Virus record (IMG/VR): IMGVR_UViG_3300049734_000614
Coordinates: 1 to 43,947 of that record
Source of the DNA: a virus
Length of the DNA stretch: 43,947 bases
Reading direction: 5' to 3' (one strand)
Position numbers and translations under genes: made by a program. The notes under the pieces are model-generated. The model was given only the letters and a program-made list of their open reading frames with translations. It ran no database searches and was not told the origin of the DNA. Positions 15,500-24,579 of the stretch are shown here, in pieces (position 1 is the first letter of the stretch; every line of letters begins with the position of its first letter).

Positions 15500-16723
15500 C
15501 TAGGCGGATTGACGTTCTCGCGCCGTCAGGCGGCGGTCGAGTTGTTGGATCGCGGCGACGAGCGCTACATCCAGGTTCTGCGGCGTGTAGCCTTTGCCAT
15601 CGGAAAGATACGGCGATGCGGCGTGCAATTCCTCCGCGAAGAAGCCGAGGCGCTCGCGCTGCTCGTTCACGACCCGATAGCGCCGGGGCGGGATGGAGCG
15701 CAGCCAGGCCATCGCCTGATCGGGGTCGATCACGCCACGCCGCTCCTTGTAGCGACGCCCGTTCACGAACTCGGACGAGGTGTTCGTGGTCAGGCCGCTG
15801 TTGTCGATCGTGCTGTTCACCCCAGCCGATCCTCGACCCAAGACGAACTGCGCCGAGCTGTAGTACAAGAAGGCGTGCTGGTTGTTGCTGCCGAAGTAGA
15901 TGGTCCCAGACCCCGTGGCGCTGGAGCGCCCAACCACCAGATCGCCGCGCAACAGCGAGCTATGGATCGTCATCCCGCCGGTCGCGATCCGGCCAACCGA
16001 ATCGATGAACAGCGCCAGCGTGTTCGCCCCGCCCGCCGCCGTGTAGAAATAGAGCCGCCCATTCGCGCCCGACGCCGACGACCCATCGCTGGTCGCTAGG
16101 AGGATCGCCAGGCGCTTGTCGCTACTGCCCGCGCCGCTGCTCGCAAAGCTGATCGCGCCAGCGGTCGCGCCATCGCCAGTCTGATCGCTGATGAGATTGA
16201 GCGCCCCATACGCGCCAGATCCGTACCCGGCGACTTGCAGCAGGCGCGGCGATCCACCGTCGCCGATGCTTGCTGGAGTTCGATTGATCCCGATGTGACC
16301 GTTGGCGTCAATGCGCAGCCGCTCAACCGCCCCCGTTGCGAACAACAGCACATCGCCATCGGTGTCGTGGTGGTACATGCCGGTGTTGTTGTCGCCGCCG
16401 AACGTGTGGCTCGGCCCGCTCGCCGTGCCGTAGCCGGTGTAGAGGATGCCCGGCGTATCGATGCCGTACTGCGTGAACGTCCCGGCGTGGATGCCGTTGG
16501 CGGCGATGCCGATGACGCCACTGCCTACTCGGTAGTAGCCGGTATCCGTGTCAGCAGCGAAGGCGATGCTCGGCGCGGAGAGGCTGCCGTCCGGGAACAG
16601 CGTGCCGCCGCTGGCGATGGCGGCGGCGGAGAGCGTGCCCGAAAGCGTCAAGTTAACGCCGGTGGCGCTGTCGGCCAAGCGCGCCGGGCGCACCTGGAGA
16701 TCGACGCGATCGTAGCCTTGCAT
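15500..16723 (-). CDS. Tail fibre with C-terminal S74-type chaperone domain, 407 aa
   Basis: Gly/Ser/Thr-rich beta-helical fibre (repeats such as DTDTGYYRVGSG, DNNTGMYHHDTDGD) ending in a peptidase S74 intramolecular chaperone: RRYKERRGVIDPDQAMAWLR, then RLGFFAEELHAASPYLSD, then NLDVALVAAIQQLDRRL. S74 domains help fibre trimers fold and usually cleave themselves off using a Ser/Lys pair in an S-D-x-R-x-K motif. Here the corresponding stretch reads N-G-R-R-Y-K, so the serine appears replaced and self-cleavage may be lost. A second fibre gene (16734-17993) lies upstream. Confidence 0.8.
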   Translation of the reverse strand: MQGYDRVDLQVRPARLADSATGVNLTLSGTLSAAAIASGGTLFPDGSLSAPSIAFAADTDTGYYRVGSGVIGIAANGIHAGTFTQYGIDTPGILYTGYGTASGPSHTFGGDNNTGMYHHDTDGDVLLFATGAVERLRIDANGHIGINRTPASIGDGGSPRLLQVAGYGSGAYGALNLISDQTGDGATAGAISFASSGAGSSDKRLAILLATSDGSSASGANGRLYFYTAAGGANTLALFIDSVGRIATGGMTIHSSLLRGDLVVGRSSATGSGTIYFGSNNQHAFLYYSSAQFVLGRGSAGVNSTIDNSGLTTNTSSEFVNGRRYKERRGVIDPDQAMAWLRSIPPRRYRVVNEQRERLGFFAEELHAASPYLSDGKGYTPQNLDVALVAAIQQLDRRLTARERQSA

Positions 16724-16733
16724 TACGCCCTCA

Positions 16734-17993
16734 TCAGGCGATCTGCTCGATCGCGAAGCAGAATTGGCGATAGGTCGACTCGCTCGACGCCGACGCTTGC
16801 GTGCCCTGCACCGACACCTGCCATCCTGCCGTCAGCGGCAGCACGATCGAGACGGCATACGGGAACGTGAAATCTTGGTCGGTGCCATCGCCGCCAATGA
16901 TTTCCAGGCCGGTTGCGTGGTAGGCGACGCCGTTGACGAGCAGGCGGAACTGGACGCCGACCGGCGTGCTGCCTGCGATGGCCTGAACGCTCGCGGCAAT
17001 GCGGTAGTCGCCGGTGACCGGAACGGTATAGACGCTGCCCGACATCGCGCCGAGTGGGTCATACTCCGCGCCAGCGGTGAGGGTGGCGTAGACCGCGTTG
17101 AGCGGCATCGTGCCGCTGCCGTTATAGACACAAGCACGCGGCTGGAACGGCAGCGAGAGCGCCCCCGCCGCCGAGATCGACGCCAGCAGCGTCGGTGTAA
17201 ACGACGCGCCGATGGCGCCGGACCCGTTGTGCCACTCGAACGCGCCGTTGCTCATCGAGAAGATGCTGATCGCCGTATGCCGGGCGATCCACCCGCCGCC
17301 GATAAGCTCGCCGCCCGCCGAAATCTGCCCGACGCCCGCGCCCGTCGTGCCGAGGAATAGTCCTTCGACATTGGTGGCGTGGTTCGTGATCTGCAACTGC
17401 GCCGAGCTTCCGGCCTTACGGATCGACAGCCGGTCAGCCAGCATCCAGAAGGTCGTCGGGTCGTAGCCGCCGCGCAGCGTCGGCGTGTAGGACACGCCAA
17501 CCGTCAGCCCGGTGCTCGCGTAGAACGCGACGGACCCAGACCCGCCCGCGATGATCGCCGCCGAGGTCGCCCGCGCGATCCAGTTCGTCCCGTCGTGGCG
17601 CGCGCCGCCGCTGATGTTGAAATTGCTGCCATTGAGCGAGGTGAGGTAGCCGCCCTCGTCGTTGGTCGCGTGGTTTGCGAATTGCAGTTGCGTCCCGACC
17701 CCGGTGCGCCGGGCGGCGACGTAGCCCGGAAACGTCGTCGTGACCACCGTGCCGCCGGTGCGACTGACGACGAGGAAATCCGAGAACGTATCGAACGCCT
17801 CGTTGGCGGCGCTAAACCGCAAGCTGTCGTCGGTGTAGGGCGCGATCCGCCAGTCCTTCGCGTTCGCCGCGCCCGCGCCCCGCGAGAGCCGGATCAGGCC
17901 GCTCAGGTGAAGATTGACGCCTCGGCTGTAGGCGTTCAGTCGCGCTCGGTTCGGGTTGTAGTAGCTGCCGGAGTTTATGTAGGCGTCGGTCAC
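16734..17993 (-). CDS. Tail fibre with C-terminal C1q/TNF-like domain, 419 aa
   Basis: The N-terminal and central parts repeat DNA-level and protein motifs seen in fibre shafts (THATNDEGGYLTS, THATNVEGLFLG, VGVSYTPTLRGG, IGASFTPTLLAS). The last 135 residues look like a C1q-like jelly roll (ACVYNGSGTMPLNAVYATLT, GSVYTVPVTGDYRIAASVQ, then the closing RQFCFAIEQIA), a trimeric receptor-binding head. It starts MTDAYINSGSYYNPNRARLN, similar in style to the next fibre's MQGYDRVDLQVRPARLADS, with shared NLHLSG/NLTLSG strands, so the two may share a docking N-terminus. Confidence 0.7.
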   Translation of the reverse strand: MTDAYINSGSYYNPNRARLNAYSRGVNLHLSGLIRLSRGAGAANAKDWRIAPYTDDSLRFSAANEAFDTFSDFLVVSRTGGTVVTTTFPGYVAARRTGVGTQLQFANHATNDEGGYLTSLNGSNFNISGGARHDGTNWIARATSAAIIAGGSGSVAFYASTGLTVGVSYTPTLRGGYDPTTFWMLADRLSIRKAGSSAQLQITNHATNVEGLFLGTTGAGVGQISAGGELIGGGWIARHTAISIFSMSNGAFEWHNGSGAIGASFTPTLLASISAAGALSLPFQPRACVYNGSGTMPLNAVYATLTAGAEYDPLGAMSGSVYTVPVTGDYRIAASVQAIAGSTPVGVQFRLLVNGVAYHATGLEIIGGDGTDQDFTFPYAVSIVLPLTAGWQVSVQGTQASASSESTYRQFCFAIEQIA

Positions 17994-18000
17994 CTTGCCC

Positions 18001-18549
18001 TCACCGCACGATCGTTTTCAGGCCAGCCGCCAGCGTAAACCAGGTCTGGATTGTGCCGCCGTTGATGTAGCGCACTCGCGCATAGTTCGCGAAGCGAGGA
18101 GCCTCGAATTGCACCACCGTGCCGACGGCCACCGCCGCGCCACTCGAATCGAGCCAATAGCCGGGGTAGGCCATCGAATCGGAGGAGAAGGTGTTGGCGG
18201 CGAAGGCGCTGTTTTCGCAGTGGTCGATGTACAGCGTGCCCGCCACATTGCTGCCGACGTGGCCGGTGATCATCGTCCAATCCACGTCATTGTCCGACGC
18301 GCTGGTGTAGGTCGCGCTGGCCGCGAGCACGGCGGGACTGGCGATCCACGGCTTCCAGGCGACCGGACTCGTCGCCAGCACGCCGTCCGCTCCAACCGTC
18401 AGCGGAACCCATCCTCCGCCCGCCTCTTTGCCGAAGATGATCACGAAGGGCGCGTAGCCCTGATAGTCGCCCGCGTCCACCTGCCGCCCGCCGACCTGGG
18501 CGGCTTGCAGGTCGGACACATTGATGATGTTGATTGTCGCGTCAGGCAT
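18001..18549 (-). CDS. Virion protein, 182 aa
   Basis: Unrecognised structural protein in the tail fibre block. It starts MPDATINIINVSDLQAAQV. The centre is strand-rich (SAVLAASATYTS-like, MITGHVGSNVAGTLYIDHC, VQFEAPRFANYARVRYING), consistent with a beta-sandwich attachment domain. It overlaps the end of no other gene and lies between the fibre genes and a small tail protein. No catalytic motifs. Confidence 0.6.
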   Translation of the reverse strand: MPDATINIINVSDLQAAQVGGRQVDAGDYQGYAPFVIIFGKEAGGGWVPLTVGADGVLATSPVAWKPWIASPAVLAASATYTSASDNDVDWTMITGHVGSNVAGTLYIDHCENSAFAANTFSSDSMAYPGYWLDSSGAAVAVGTVVQFEAPRFANYARVRYINGGTIQTWFTLAAGLKTIVR

Positions 18550-18558
18550 GAGGCGCTC

Positions 18559-18972
18559 CTATACGTAGTCGTCCGCGTCGCCAATCCGTTCCATCATCGT
18601 GCAGCGCACCGTCACACGTCTGCGCCAGTGAAAGCCGAACTCTCCGGCGGCTGGTCGGTGAATGATGCAGGAATAATCGCCCCAGCGGTCGCTGCCGCCG
18701 TAGCCGCCGAAGTCCACACACCGGATGTAGCCGTTCGCGCTGGGCGCAAGATCGCCGCCCGTAATCGCCCACAACGTCGTCCATTCGGCGTCGCGGATCA
18801 CTTCCCAGATCAACTCGCGACCTTCCCGCGTGTCGATCCACATCGGCTCGCCGTTCAGGTTGAGCGGCCCCGCGTTCGGCGGCAGAAATCGGACCTCCGC
18901 CGGTTGGAGCGCCAGCGGCGCCTGCAGCCCGCTGGGCGTGCTGGCCAGGGCGTACAGATAGCTGACCGGCAT
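18559..18972 (-). CDS. Distal-tail-like protein, 137 aa
   Basis: ATG 18972 overlaps the tape measure stop (TGATG), so this start was chosen over longer upstream readings that lie inside the tape measure gene. The sequence is beta-rich (PVSYLYALASTPSGLQAPLA, MWIDTREGRELIWEVIRD) with RRRVTVRCTMMERI near its end. The gene directly after the tape measure usually encodes the distal tail protein, which makes the tail-tip ring. That is a positional inference, and the protein is short for Dit. Confidence 0.55.
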   Translation of the reverse strand: MPVSYLYALASTPSGLQAPLALQPAEVRFLPPNAGPLNLNGEPMWIDTREGRELIWEVIRDAEWTTLWAITGGDLAPSANGYIRCVDFGGYGGSDRWGDYSCIIHRPAAGEFGFHWRRRVTVRCTMMERIGDADDYV

Positions 18973-21900
18973 CAGCCCGCCGCCGGAACGATGGCGCGAA
19001 GGGCGTCCGTCGCCTGGTCCCAGATCATCGCCGCAAGTCGCTCCGCATCTTCCCCCGACGTGCCGGGCATCACGTTGATCGTCAGTCCGCCTAGCATAAT
19101 CTGATGGTTGGGGATGATGCTGCCGGGCAGGTTCGGGCGGAACAACTCCGGCCCATGCTCGCCCACCCAATACGCGCCGCCGCCGATCACGGGACCGCCC
19201 CATTGCCTGGCGCCGCTGGCGTTCGGCTCGCTTTGATCGTTGATGCCGGAAAACGCCTCGCCGATGGCGCCGGTGACGCCTTTCGCGATGCTCGTGGGCG
19301 ACGGCAGTCCCGCCAGCCGCAACAGCGCCGCGCGCGCCGAATCCGCCGCCGCGCCGAGCAGATCGAAGTTCGCCTTGATGTCCAGCGCGGCTTTCCAGGC
19401 GAGATCGAAGTTGTCTTTCACCTTCTTCAACGCCTTGTCAAAGTCGCCTTTCAGGAACCCTTCGATAATCACAAGGACGTTATGGAACGGCGTCAGCGCG
19501 ATGATCACCAGGTCCGCGAAGGTGGCGATTGCGGTATTGATCCCCACGCCCAGCAGACGGAACACCTCCAGCAGCGTGCCCTGAATGAATTGCGCCCACG
19601 CCTCCAAAATCGGGATGACGTAGGTGTGCATGACCTCGGCAAACTTACGGATCGGCTCCAGCGTCAGGATGGTGAAAGCGTCGCCAAGCAGTTGCATCAG
19701 ACGGCGCCATTCCGGGACCACGTAATTGTCCCATGTGGTCATCATCAGCCCGCCGAGCCTGTTCAAAATCTCGCCGATGATCGACCAGAGCGCGTCATCG
19801 ATCTCGCCAAGCTTCGCCATCATCTCGCCGACGCGCTGGAGGCCGGTGGAAAGCTCCGGGAACTGCACCGCGAAATCCTGCTCGCCGGGGCGCCCGCCAG
19901 GGCCAAGGAACCGCTGCGCGCCCGCCTCCAAATCACCACCCAATCCGAGTCCTTGCCGGATCGTTTCAATGGACTTGGCGATGCTTTCCAGGCTGGTCGC
20001 GATCTCCTTGAACGGATCTTTCAGCCCCTCATCGATCCTGGCCAGGAAGGTGTTGATCGGCGCGAGCGCCTTATCCCAGCCCTCTTTGATCTTGTCCCAC
20101 ATCTCGCGGAACTTGGCCTCGATCTTTTCCGGCGTCGGCACGTTCAGCTTGAACTTCTCGCCCAGCTTGTCTAGTTCCGCGCCCGCCTTCTTCGCCCCGC
20201 CGCCCGCGCCCCCCGTCGCTTTCGTGAACTCGTCCATCAGGCGGATGCTGTCCTGCTGGTACTTGTTCATGTTCTTGAAGGCGTCGATCTGCGGCTGCAA
20301 GGCGTCCCGCACGCCCTCGGCGGCTTCAAGCTCGGCTTGTTTGGCGTCCGTCGCTTCCCGCTGCCGCCCCTTCACGTCGCGGATCTGCTTCCGTAGCTCG
20401 ATCTCACGCGCCAGCATCGAAAGCTCTTTTGGATCGGCTTTGCCCTTGGCGACCTGTTCCGCCAAGCGCGCCATCCGCTCCTGATCGGCAAGCTCTTGCT
20501 GGGCGTCGTTGATTTTGTCCATCTCGCTTTGCAGCGGACGAAGCTCGGCGGCGAACTGGCGGTTGATCTGGGTGATCTCCTTCTGGATGCGCGCCACATC
20601 CTCGCCCGCCTGCACCCACTCGATATAGGTTTCGATGATGCCCTGGATCTCGCCCGCCGCCGAGCCGGACGAGTCCGCGATGGCTTGCATCGTGTCCTCG
20701 CTGATCTGACCGAACTCGCGCATGTCGTTCATTGCCTGCATCAGCGCGGCGCGACTGCCGAAGATCATCTCGGCAAGGTCGCCGCCTTCGGCGCGCGCCA
20801 CGAAGCGCAGCCGCTCCTCGATCATCTTGGAGATTTCGTTGAACACCCCGAAGTCGGCGTTCAGCCAGCCCTTCATGTACTCCTGCATGGCCAGGGCGCC
20901 CCACTTGTCGATGTCGGGGAGCAGCTTGGGCGGGCTGCCCGGCTCCAGCCATCCGCTGATCGTGTCCGCGATGGCGTTCAGCACATCCGCGATAAAGCTG
21001 ACGGCGTCGGCCATGCCGTTCGCGAAGCTGATGATCAGGTTCGATCCCCAGGTGAAGGCGTCATCGATCAGCTTCTCAACGACCGGCGCGATTCCGTTGA
21101 GCGCGCCCATGATCTTGTCGCGGATGCCGCCCCAGTTCTGCGCGAAGGCCGTCGCCGCGACCGCCGCCGCAATCGCCAGCGCCGCCAGCGCCGACACCAC
21201 CAGCCCGACTGGACTGATCAGGGCGGTGATCACGACGGTGATCCCGGCCAGCAGCAGCGCGAGCGGGCCGATGGCGGCGATGATCGCGCCAAAGGTGACG
21301 ATCAGCTTCTTCACTTCGGGGTCGAGCCGTCCGAAGGCCGCGCCAATATCCACGATGACCGGGTAGAGACTGTTCAGCAGGTTGGTCAACTGCTCGATGG
21401 ACGGCCCCATTAGCGAGCCGAGGGCGCGTTCGGCGGCGTTTTGCAAGCGGGCGAAGGCGCCGGGGAGCAACTCGCCAATGGCGATGCCGATCTCGCCGTA
21501 CTTCTTCCGCATCGCCTCAAAGAGTTCGGGCAGCGCCTCGGCGGCGGATAAGGCGCCCTTCTTCGCGCGGTCTTGCAATTCCGCGACGGACGTGCCCATC
21601 TGCTCGGCCAACAACTGCCAGGCCGGGAACACTTCTCCAGCCTGTTGGGTCATTTCCTCGGCGGTCAGCTTGCCTTTGGCGATCATCTGGCTAAAGGCCG
21701 TGGTCAGCCGCATCATCGCTTCTTCGGTGCTCATCGTGGCGGATTTCGCGCCCGCCGCCGTGTTGAGCATGATCTCCATCGCGCCAGCGGCTTCATCAGC
21801 GGCGACGCCGACGCCGATCAGCCGTTGCGCCATTGGCAGCAGGTCGGCCTGCTTGACGCCGAACTTGTCGGCAAGATCGATCATCTGCTCGAAGGTTTTG

Positions 21901-22151
21901 TTCGCCGTTTCGGCGCTGCCGGTAATCGACGTCAGCGCCGTTTTGGCGCGTTGCTCGGTGACGACGAAACTGGCGCCGAGCGCCGCCATCGCCACCGTCG
22001 GCACGGTGAACGCCGCCGTCATCCGCGTGCCGAAGCTGGTCAGTTCATCGGCGACCTGATGGGCCTGCTTCTGGATCTTGCTGAGGCCAGCTTCCGCCTC
22101 GGACAGGTTGGCGCCGACGGTGATCATCAGCTTGGCGAGATTGACGACCAC
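18972..22151 (-). CDS. Tape measure protein, 1059 aa
   Basis: Sets tail length and is ejected ahead of DNA. Features: N-terminal amphipathic helices (LSEAEAGLSKIQKQAHQVAD), a TMP-like TITGSAETANKTFEQM/GVKQADLLPMAQRLIG region typical of phage tape measures, and two hydrophobic segments (about 285-345, VTFGAIIAAIGPLALLLAGI then ALAALAIAAAVAATAFAQ). Long charged coiled coils occupy 480-640, and the C-terminus has ARQWGGPVIGGGAYWVGEHG, a motif common at tape measure ends. At roughly 0.15 nm per residue the tail would be about 160 nm (family rule, not measured). It follows the gpG/gpGT chaperone genes, the standard order. Confidence 0.92.
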   Translation of the reverse strand: MVVNLAKLMITVGANLSEAEAGLSKIQKQAHQVADELTSFGTRMTAAFTVPTVAMAALGASFVVTEQRAKTALTSITGSAETANKTFEQMIDLADKFGVKQADLLPMAQRLIGVGVAADEAAGAMEIMLNTAAGAKSATMSTEEAMMRLTTAFSQMIAKGKLTAEEMTQQAGEVFPAWQLLAEQMGTSVAELQDRAKKGALSAAEALPELFEAMRKKYGEIGIAIGELLPGAFARLQNAAERALGSLMGPSIEQLTNLLNSLYPVIVDIGAAFGRLDPEVKKLIVTFGAIIAAIGPLALLLAGITVVITALISPVGLVVSALAALAIAAAVAATAFAQNWGGIRDKIMGALNGIAPVVEKLIDDAFTWGSNLIISFANGMADAVSFIADVLNAIADTISGWLEPGSPPKLLPDIDKWGALAMQEYMKGWLNADFGVFNEISKMIEERLRFVARAEGGDLAEMIFGSRAALMQAMNDMREFGQISEDTMQAIADSSGSAAGEIQGIIETYIEWVQAGEDVARIQKEITQINRQFAAELRPLQSEMDKINDAQQELADQERMARLAEQVAKGKADPKELSMLAREIELRKQIRDVKGRQREATDAKQAELEAAEGVRDALQPQIDAFKNMNKYQQDSIRLMDEFTKATGGAGGGAKKAGAELDKLGEKFKLNVPTPEKIEAKFREMWDKIKEGWDKALAPINTFLARIDEGLKDPFKEIATSLESIAKSIETIRQGLGLGGDLEAGAQRFLGPGGRPGEQDFAVQFPELSTGLQRVGEMMAKLGEIDDALWSIIGEILNRLGGLMMTTWDNYVVPEWRRLMQLLGDAFTILTLEPIRKFAEVMHTYVIPILEAWAQFIQGTLLEVFRLLGVGINTAIATFADLVIIALTPFHNVLVIIEGFLKGDFDKALKKVKDNFDLAWKAALDIKANFDLLGAAADSARAALLRLAGLPSPTSIAKGVTGAIGEAFSGINDQSEPNASGARQWGGPVIGGGAYWVGEHGPELFRPNLPGSIIPNHQIMLGGLTINVMPGTSGEDAERLAAMIWDQATDALRAIVPAAG

Positions 22152-22177
22152 GTTAGCCTCGCTCGCTCAACAGGCGA

Positions 22178-22737
22178 TCACGCCCGGCGCGGCGGGCGTC
22201 GCACCGACGCCATCCGGCGACGATCTTCATCGGCTTGTCCTTCGGCCCACATCGCCATCGACGCCCACTGCTGCCATATATCCGGCTGCGCTAGGAGTTC
22301 CCAGGGAGCGACGCCAAGGTACTTTGCCCGTTGGAGGACGGCGTACCAGAAAGGGACGCGTCCAGATTTGCCGTTGCTTCGGAGCCAGGCTCGGAGGTCG
22401 GCGCGGTCGGCGAGTTTGGGCCGATCTGCTCCTTGATCGCGTCGAAGATCGCGAACACGAGCGGCTGCGGCAGGCGCAGCATCGACTCCGCCGTGATCGG
22501 CATCACGCCGTCGTCATCTTCGATGTCCCACCCGGCGAGGTAGGCGAGGATCGTGTCCATGAAGAAGGCGCGCTGCTCTTGCGCGTTCATCGACTCGCCC
22601 TGCATGGCGCGGTCGCCAATCGCGTAGACGACGGCGCCTTCCAGATTCGACCGCACTTCCAGCGTCACGGTTTCATCGCCGTACTGCATGGTGGTGGTCA
22701 CGGTTTTCTTCAACAGGTCGGACAGCTTGATAGGCAT
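22178..22737 (-). CDS. Tail assembly chaperone gpGT, -1 frameshift product, 186 aa
   Basis: Product of ribosomes that slip back one base at C CCA AAC (22420-22414) in the gpG gene. The first 108 codons are shared; 78 more follow in the -1 frame, ending at TGA 22180-22178. The extension is clearly coding-like (FWYAVLQRAKYLGVAPWELL, WASMAMWAEGQADEDRRRM), matching the family of phage proteins that follow tail chaperones and recruit the tape measure. Without slippage this 237-base stretch between gpG and the tape measure would be unexplained. It is too short and lacks a start of its own. Confidence 0.85.
22291..22737 (-). CDS. Tail assembly chaperone gpG-like, 148 aa
   Basis: Zero-frame tail chaperone that coats the tape measure during tail building. 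It starts MPIKLSDLLKKTVTTTMQYG, with a short beta-strand pair and helices (MNAQEQRAFFMDTILAYLAG, MLRLPQPLVFAIFDAIKEQI) typical of small tail chaperones. The last 40 residues, after the slippery site, are low-complexity Ser/Thr/Pro/Ala, as expected for an unconstrained end of the unshifted product. It lies between the tail tube and tape measure genes. Confidence 0.8.
   Translation of the reverse strand: MPIKLSDLLKKTVTTTMQYGDETVTLEVRSNLEGAVVYAIGDRAMQGESMNAQEQRAFFMDTILAYLAGWDIEDDDGVMPITAESMLRLPQPLVFAIFDAIKEQIGPNSPTAPTSEPGSEATANLDASLSGTPSSNGQSTLASLPGNS
22414..22420 (-). other. Programmed -1 ribosomal frameshift site
   Basis: Heptamer C CCA AAC fits the X-XXY-YYZ rule. Pro (CCA to CCC) and Asn (AAC to AAA) tRNAs can re-pair after a one-base slip. 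The frame entered is open for 78 codons and ends just before the tape measure gene, the arrangement known for lambda G/GT. Confidence 0.85.
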
Positions 22738-22745
22738 GGTTGCTC

Positions 22746-23765
22746 CTAGAGAGTGGTGGCGTCGATGGTGTTCACGACGATGGCTTCGATGCCCTTGCCC
22801 CAGGTGGCGTCATGCACCAGCGCCGCATTGACGGCGACGTTGAACAGGCCATCGGTATCCTCGAACTGCACAGCCTCGTTCACTTGCAGCGCCATGTCAA
22901 TCTGGATGCTATAGGTCGCCGGGCCTGCGCCGATCGTCGGGCCGGTGGCCAGCAAGCGGAAGAACCGCGTGTCCCCGGCGCGGGCGGCGGTGATCCATTC
23001 CAGCCCGGCGTCGTCAGCTTCCATGTGCAGTTCCAGAGTCGCCTCCGGCAGGCTTTCGTAGACGGCGGCGTAGCTGTCCTGCGCGCTGTCCACGGTCCAG
23101 AGCGCCATCTGGCGGTTGCCGACGTGCAGGGTTCCGCCGACGACGCGAAGCTCCTTATTCGCGGGCGTGGACAGCCCGGCGTACGTGTCGGCCACGGTGA
23201 CGTCTACGGTGGCGGGCAGCACCGGCTCCAGCGGCGGCGTGGTGACGCCCGTGCTGGCGAGCACAACCGGCGGCGGGCCGATGATCAACGCCTGGCCGAA
23301 CCCCTCGGCGGCGATCGTGACGCCATCGCGACTGAACTCCAGATCGAAGCCGGTCAACACCGCGTAGCCCATCTCGTGCGCTTTCAGCGGATCGCCCTGT
23401 TGAATCCAGAGTGTTGAGAAGGGATCGCCCGCCGTACTGGATGGGGAGAAGGTGTGGGTGGCGCCGGTCGCCGCCGTGCCGGTGATCACGCCCGTGCAGA
23501 GGGCGCTGTTGAAGATGTACTGGATTTCGTTGTAGCTGATCGGGTTGGCGGGCACCGTCAGGGTGGTGAAATCCTTGTTGATCACGCTGCCGACCGGCCA
23601 TTTGTAGGCCGCGCCGCGAATCTCGATGAACTCCTGATTCGGCTGGATCTCCCAGGCCATCGTTTGCAGGCGTCGGAATTTGTCGTCCGCCGGTTTCTGG
23701 CCTGGCGAGCCAGGGGCTTCAATCGCGACCTGCACGAACTGGAATAGCGTCGAACGCTCTGCCAT
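22746..23765 (-). CDS. Major tail tube protein, 339 aa
   Basis: Strand-rich protein in the canonical tail tube position, directly upstream of the gpG/gpGT chaperones. It opens with MAERSTLFQFVQVAIEAPGS and has tube-like strand pairs (EFIEIRGAAYKWPVGSVINK, FDLEFSRDGVTIAAEGFGQA, TRFFRLLATGPTIG) plus a probable Ig-like insert in the middle. The long form (usual range about 150-350 residues) suggests an added surface domain. No enzymatic motif. Confidence 0.8.
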   Translation of the reverse strand: MAERSTLFQFVQVAIEAPGSPGQKPADDKFRRLQTMAWEIQPNQEFIEIRGAAYKWPVGSVINKDFTTLTVPANPISYNEIQYIFNSALCTGVITGTAATGATHTFSPSSTAGDPFSTLWIQQGDPLKAHEMGYAVLTGFDLEFSRDGVTIAAEGFGQALIIGPPPVVLASTGVTTPPLEPVLPATVDVTVADTYAGLSTPANKELRVVGGTLHVGNRQMALWTVDSAQDSYAAVYESLPEATLELHMEADDAGLEWITAARAGDTRFFRLLATGPTIGAGPATYSIQIDMALQVNEAVQFEDTDGLFNVAVNAALVHDATWGKGIEAIVVNTIDATTL

Positions 23766-23776
23766 AGCCCTTCTCC

Positions 23777-24220
23777 CTACGCGGTCAGCCGCGCCTTGAT
23801 GCTATACACCCCGCCAGCGTGAACAAACCGACTAGCGCCCACGACGAACGGGCGGCGGCTGGCTTCGGCGCGAACGCACTCCTGAATCTCGCCGCCATCC
23901 ACCGAGATCAGCATCGCGCGATGGAGCAACACGTCCATCCGAGCCGCGATCACGTCCACCCGGTCATATTCGCGGCGCTGGTCGATGGCTTCAATCAGAT
24001 AGGTGCAGGCGGTCCAGATCCGCACGCCGTTATGGGTCATCAGATCGGCGCCCGTCAGGAAACTGAACACCACATACGGCCACTCGGCGTTCTGCGGCGC
24101 CATCGGACCGAAGATCCGACTTTGCGTCAGCGCGGCCACTCCGCCCGCCGCCGTGTCCGCCAGCAGGGTCGCCAGCAGCCAGGCCTCAACGATGCCCGCT
24201 TCCGACCGGGGATCGGTCAT
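23777..24220 (-). CDS. Tail terminator/completion-like protein, 147 aa
   Basis: ATG 24220 overlaps the previous stop in an ATGA junction. The sequence LTQSRIFGPMAPQNAEWPYV, VVFSFLTGADLMTHNGVRIW and RVDVIAARMDVLLHR follows the pattern of the tail terminator/DUF3168-type proteins that cap the tail tube at the head end. Its place between an HK97-gp10-like protein and the tail tube gene is the usual one. Confidence 0.7.
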   Translation of the reverse strand: MTDPRSEAGIVEAWLLATLLADTAAGGVAALTQSRIFGPMAPQNAEWPYVVFSFLTGADLMTHNGVRIWTACTYLIEAIDQRREYDRVDVIAARMDVLLHRAMLISVDGGEIQECVRAEASRRPFVVGASRFVHAGGVYSIKARLTA

Positions 24221-24579
24221 AGAATGGCGTCCAGCCGCGCCTGCAACAGATGCGTCCCGTAGTCGGCGGCGGGTTGCATGTAGGGCTGCGGCGGCACCCA
24301 ATTGCCGCCCGTCGAGTAGTGGCCCAACTCCACAAACGCGGCGTAGTCCACGGCGCCGCCGCCCGCGCTGACCACGCCGCCCAGGCCGTCCGCATTCAGA
24401 TGCTTGCGGATGCTGCCTTTCAGGTCGCCGGTGTCCACCGGCACGAGGCTGTTGGCGATCATTTCCATGTCCAGCAGGGTTTCGTTGATCGCGTTTCGCA
24501 CCTGCTCGTGGAGCAGATTGTTGATCATCACGGTGTTGTCCACCGTCACTTCGGCGGTCATAATCCGTTTGTAGGCCAT
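24217..24579 (-). CDS. HK97 gp10-like head-tail connector protein, 120 aa
   Basis: Contains the family signature: ANSLVPVDTGDLKGSIR (residues about 42-58), then VDYAAFVELG and PPQPYMQPAA. HK97 gp10-like proteins act in head-tail joining or tail completion. Flanked by a head-closure-like gene and the tail terminator with overlapping start/stop codons, so the set is likely translated together. Confidence 0.85.
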   Translation of the reverse strand: MAYKRIMTAEVTVDNTVMINNLLHEQVRNAINETLLDMEMIANSLVPVDTGDLKGSIRKHLNADGLGGVVSAGGGAVDYAAFVELGHYSTGGNWVPPQPYMQPAADYGTHLLQARLDAIL

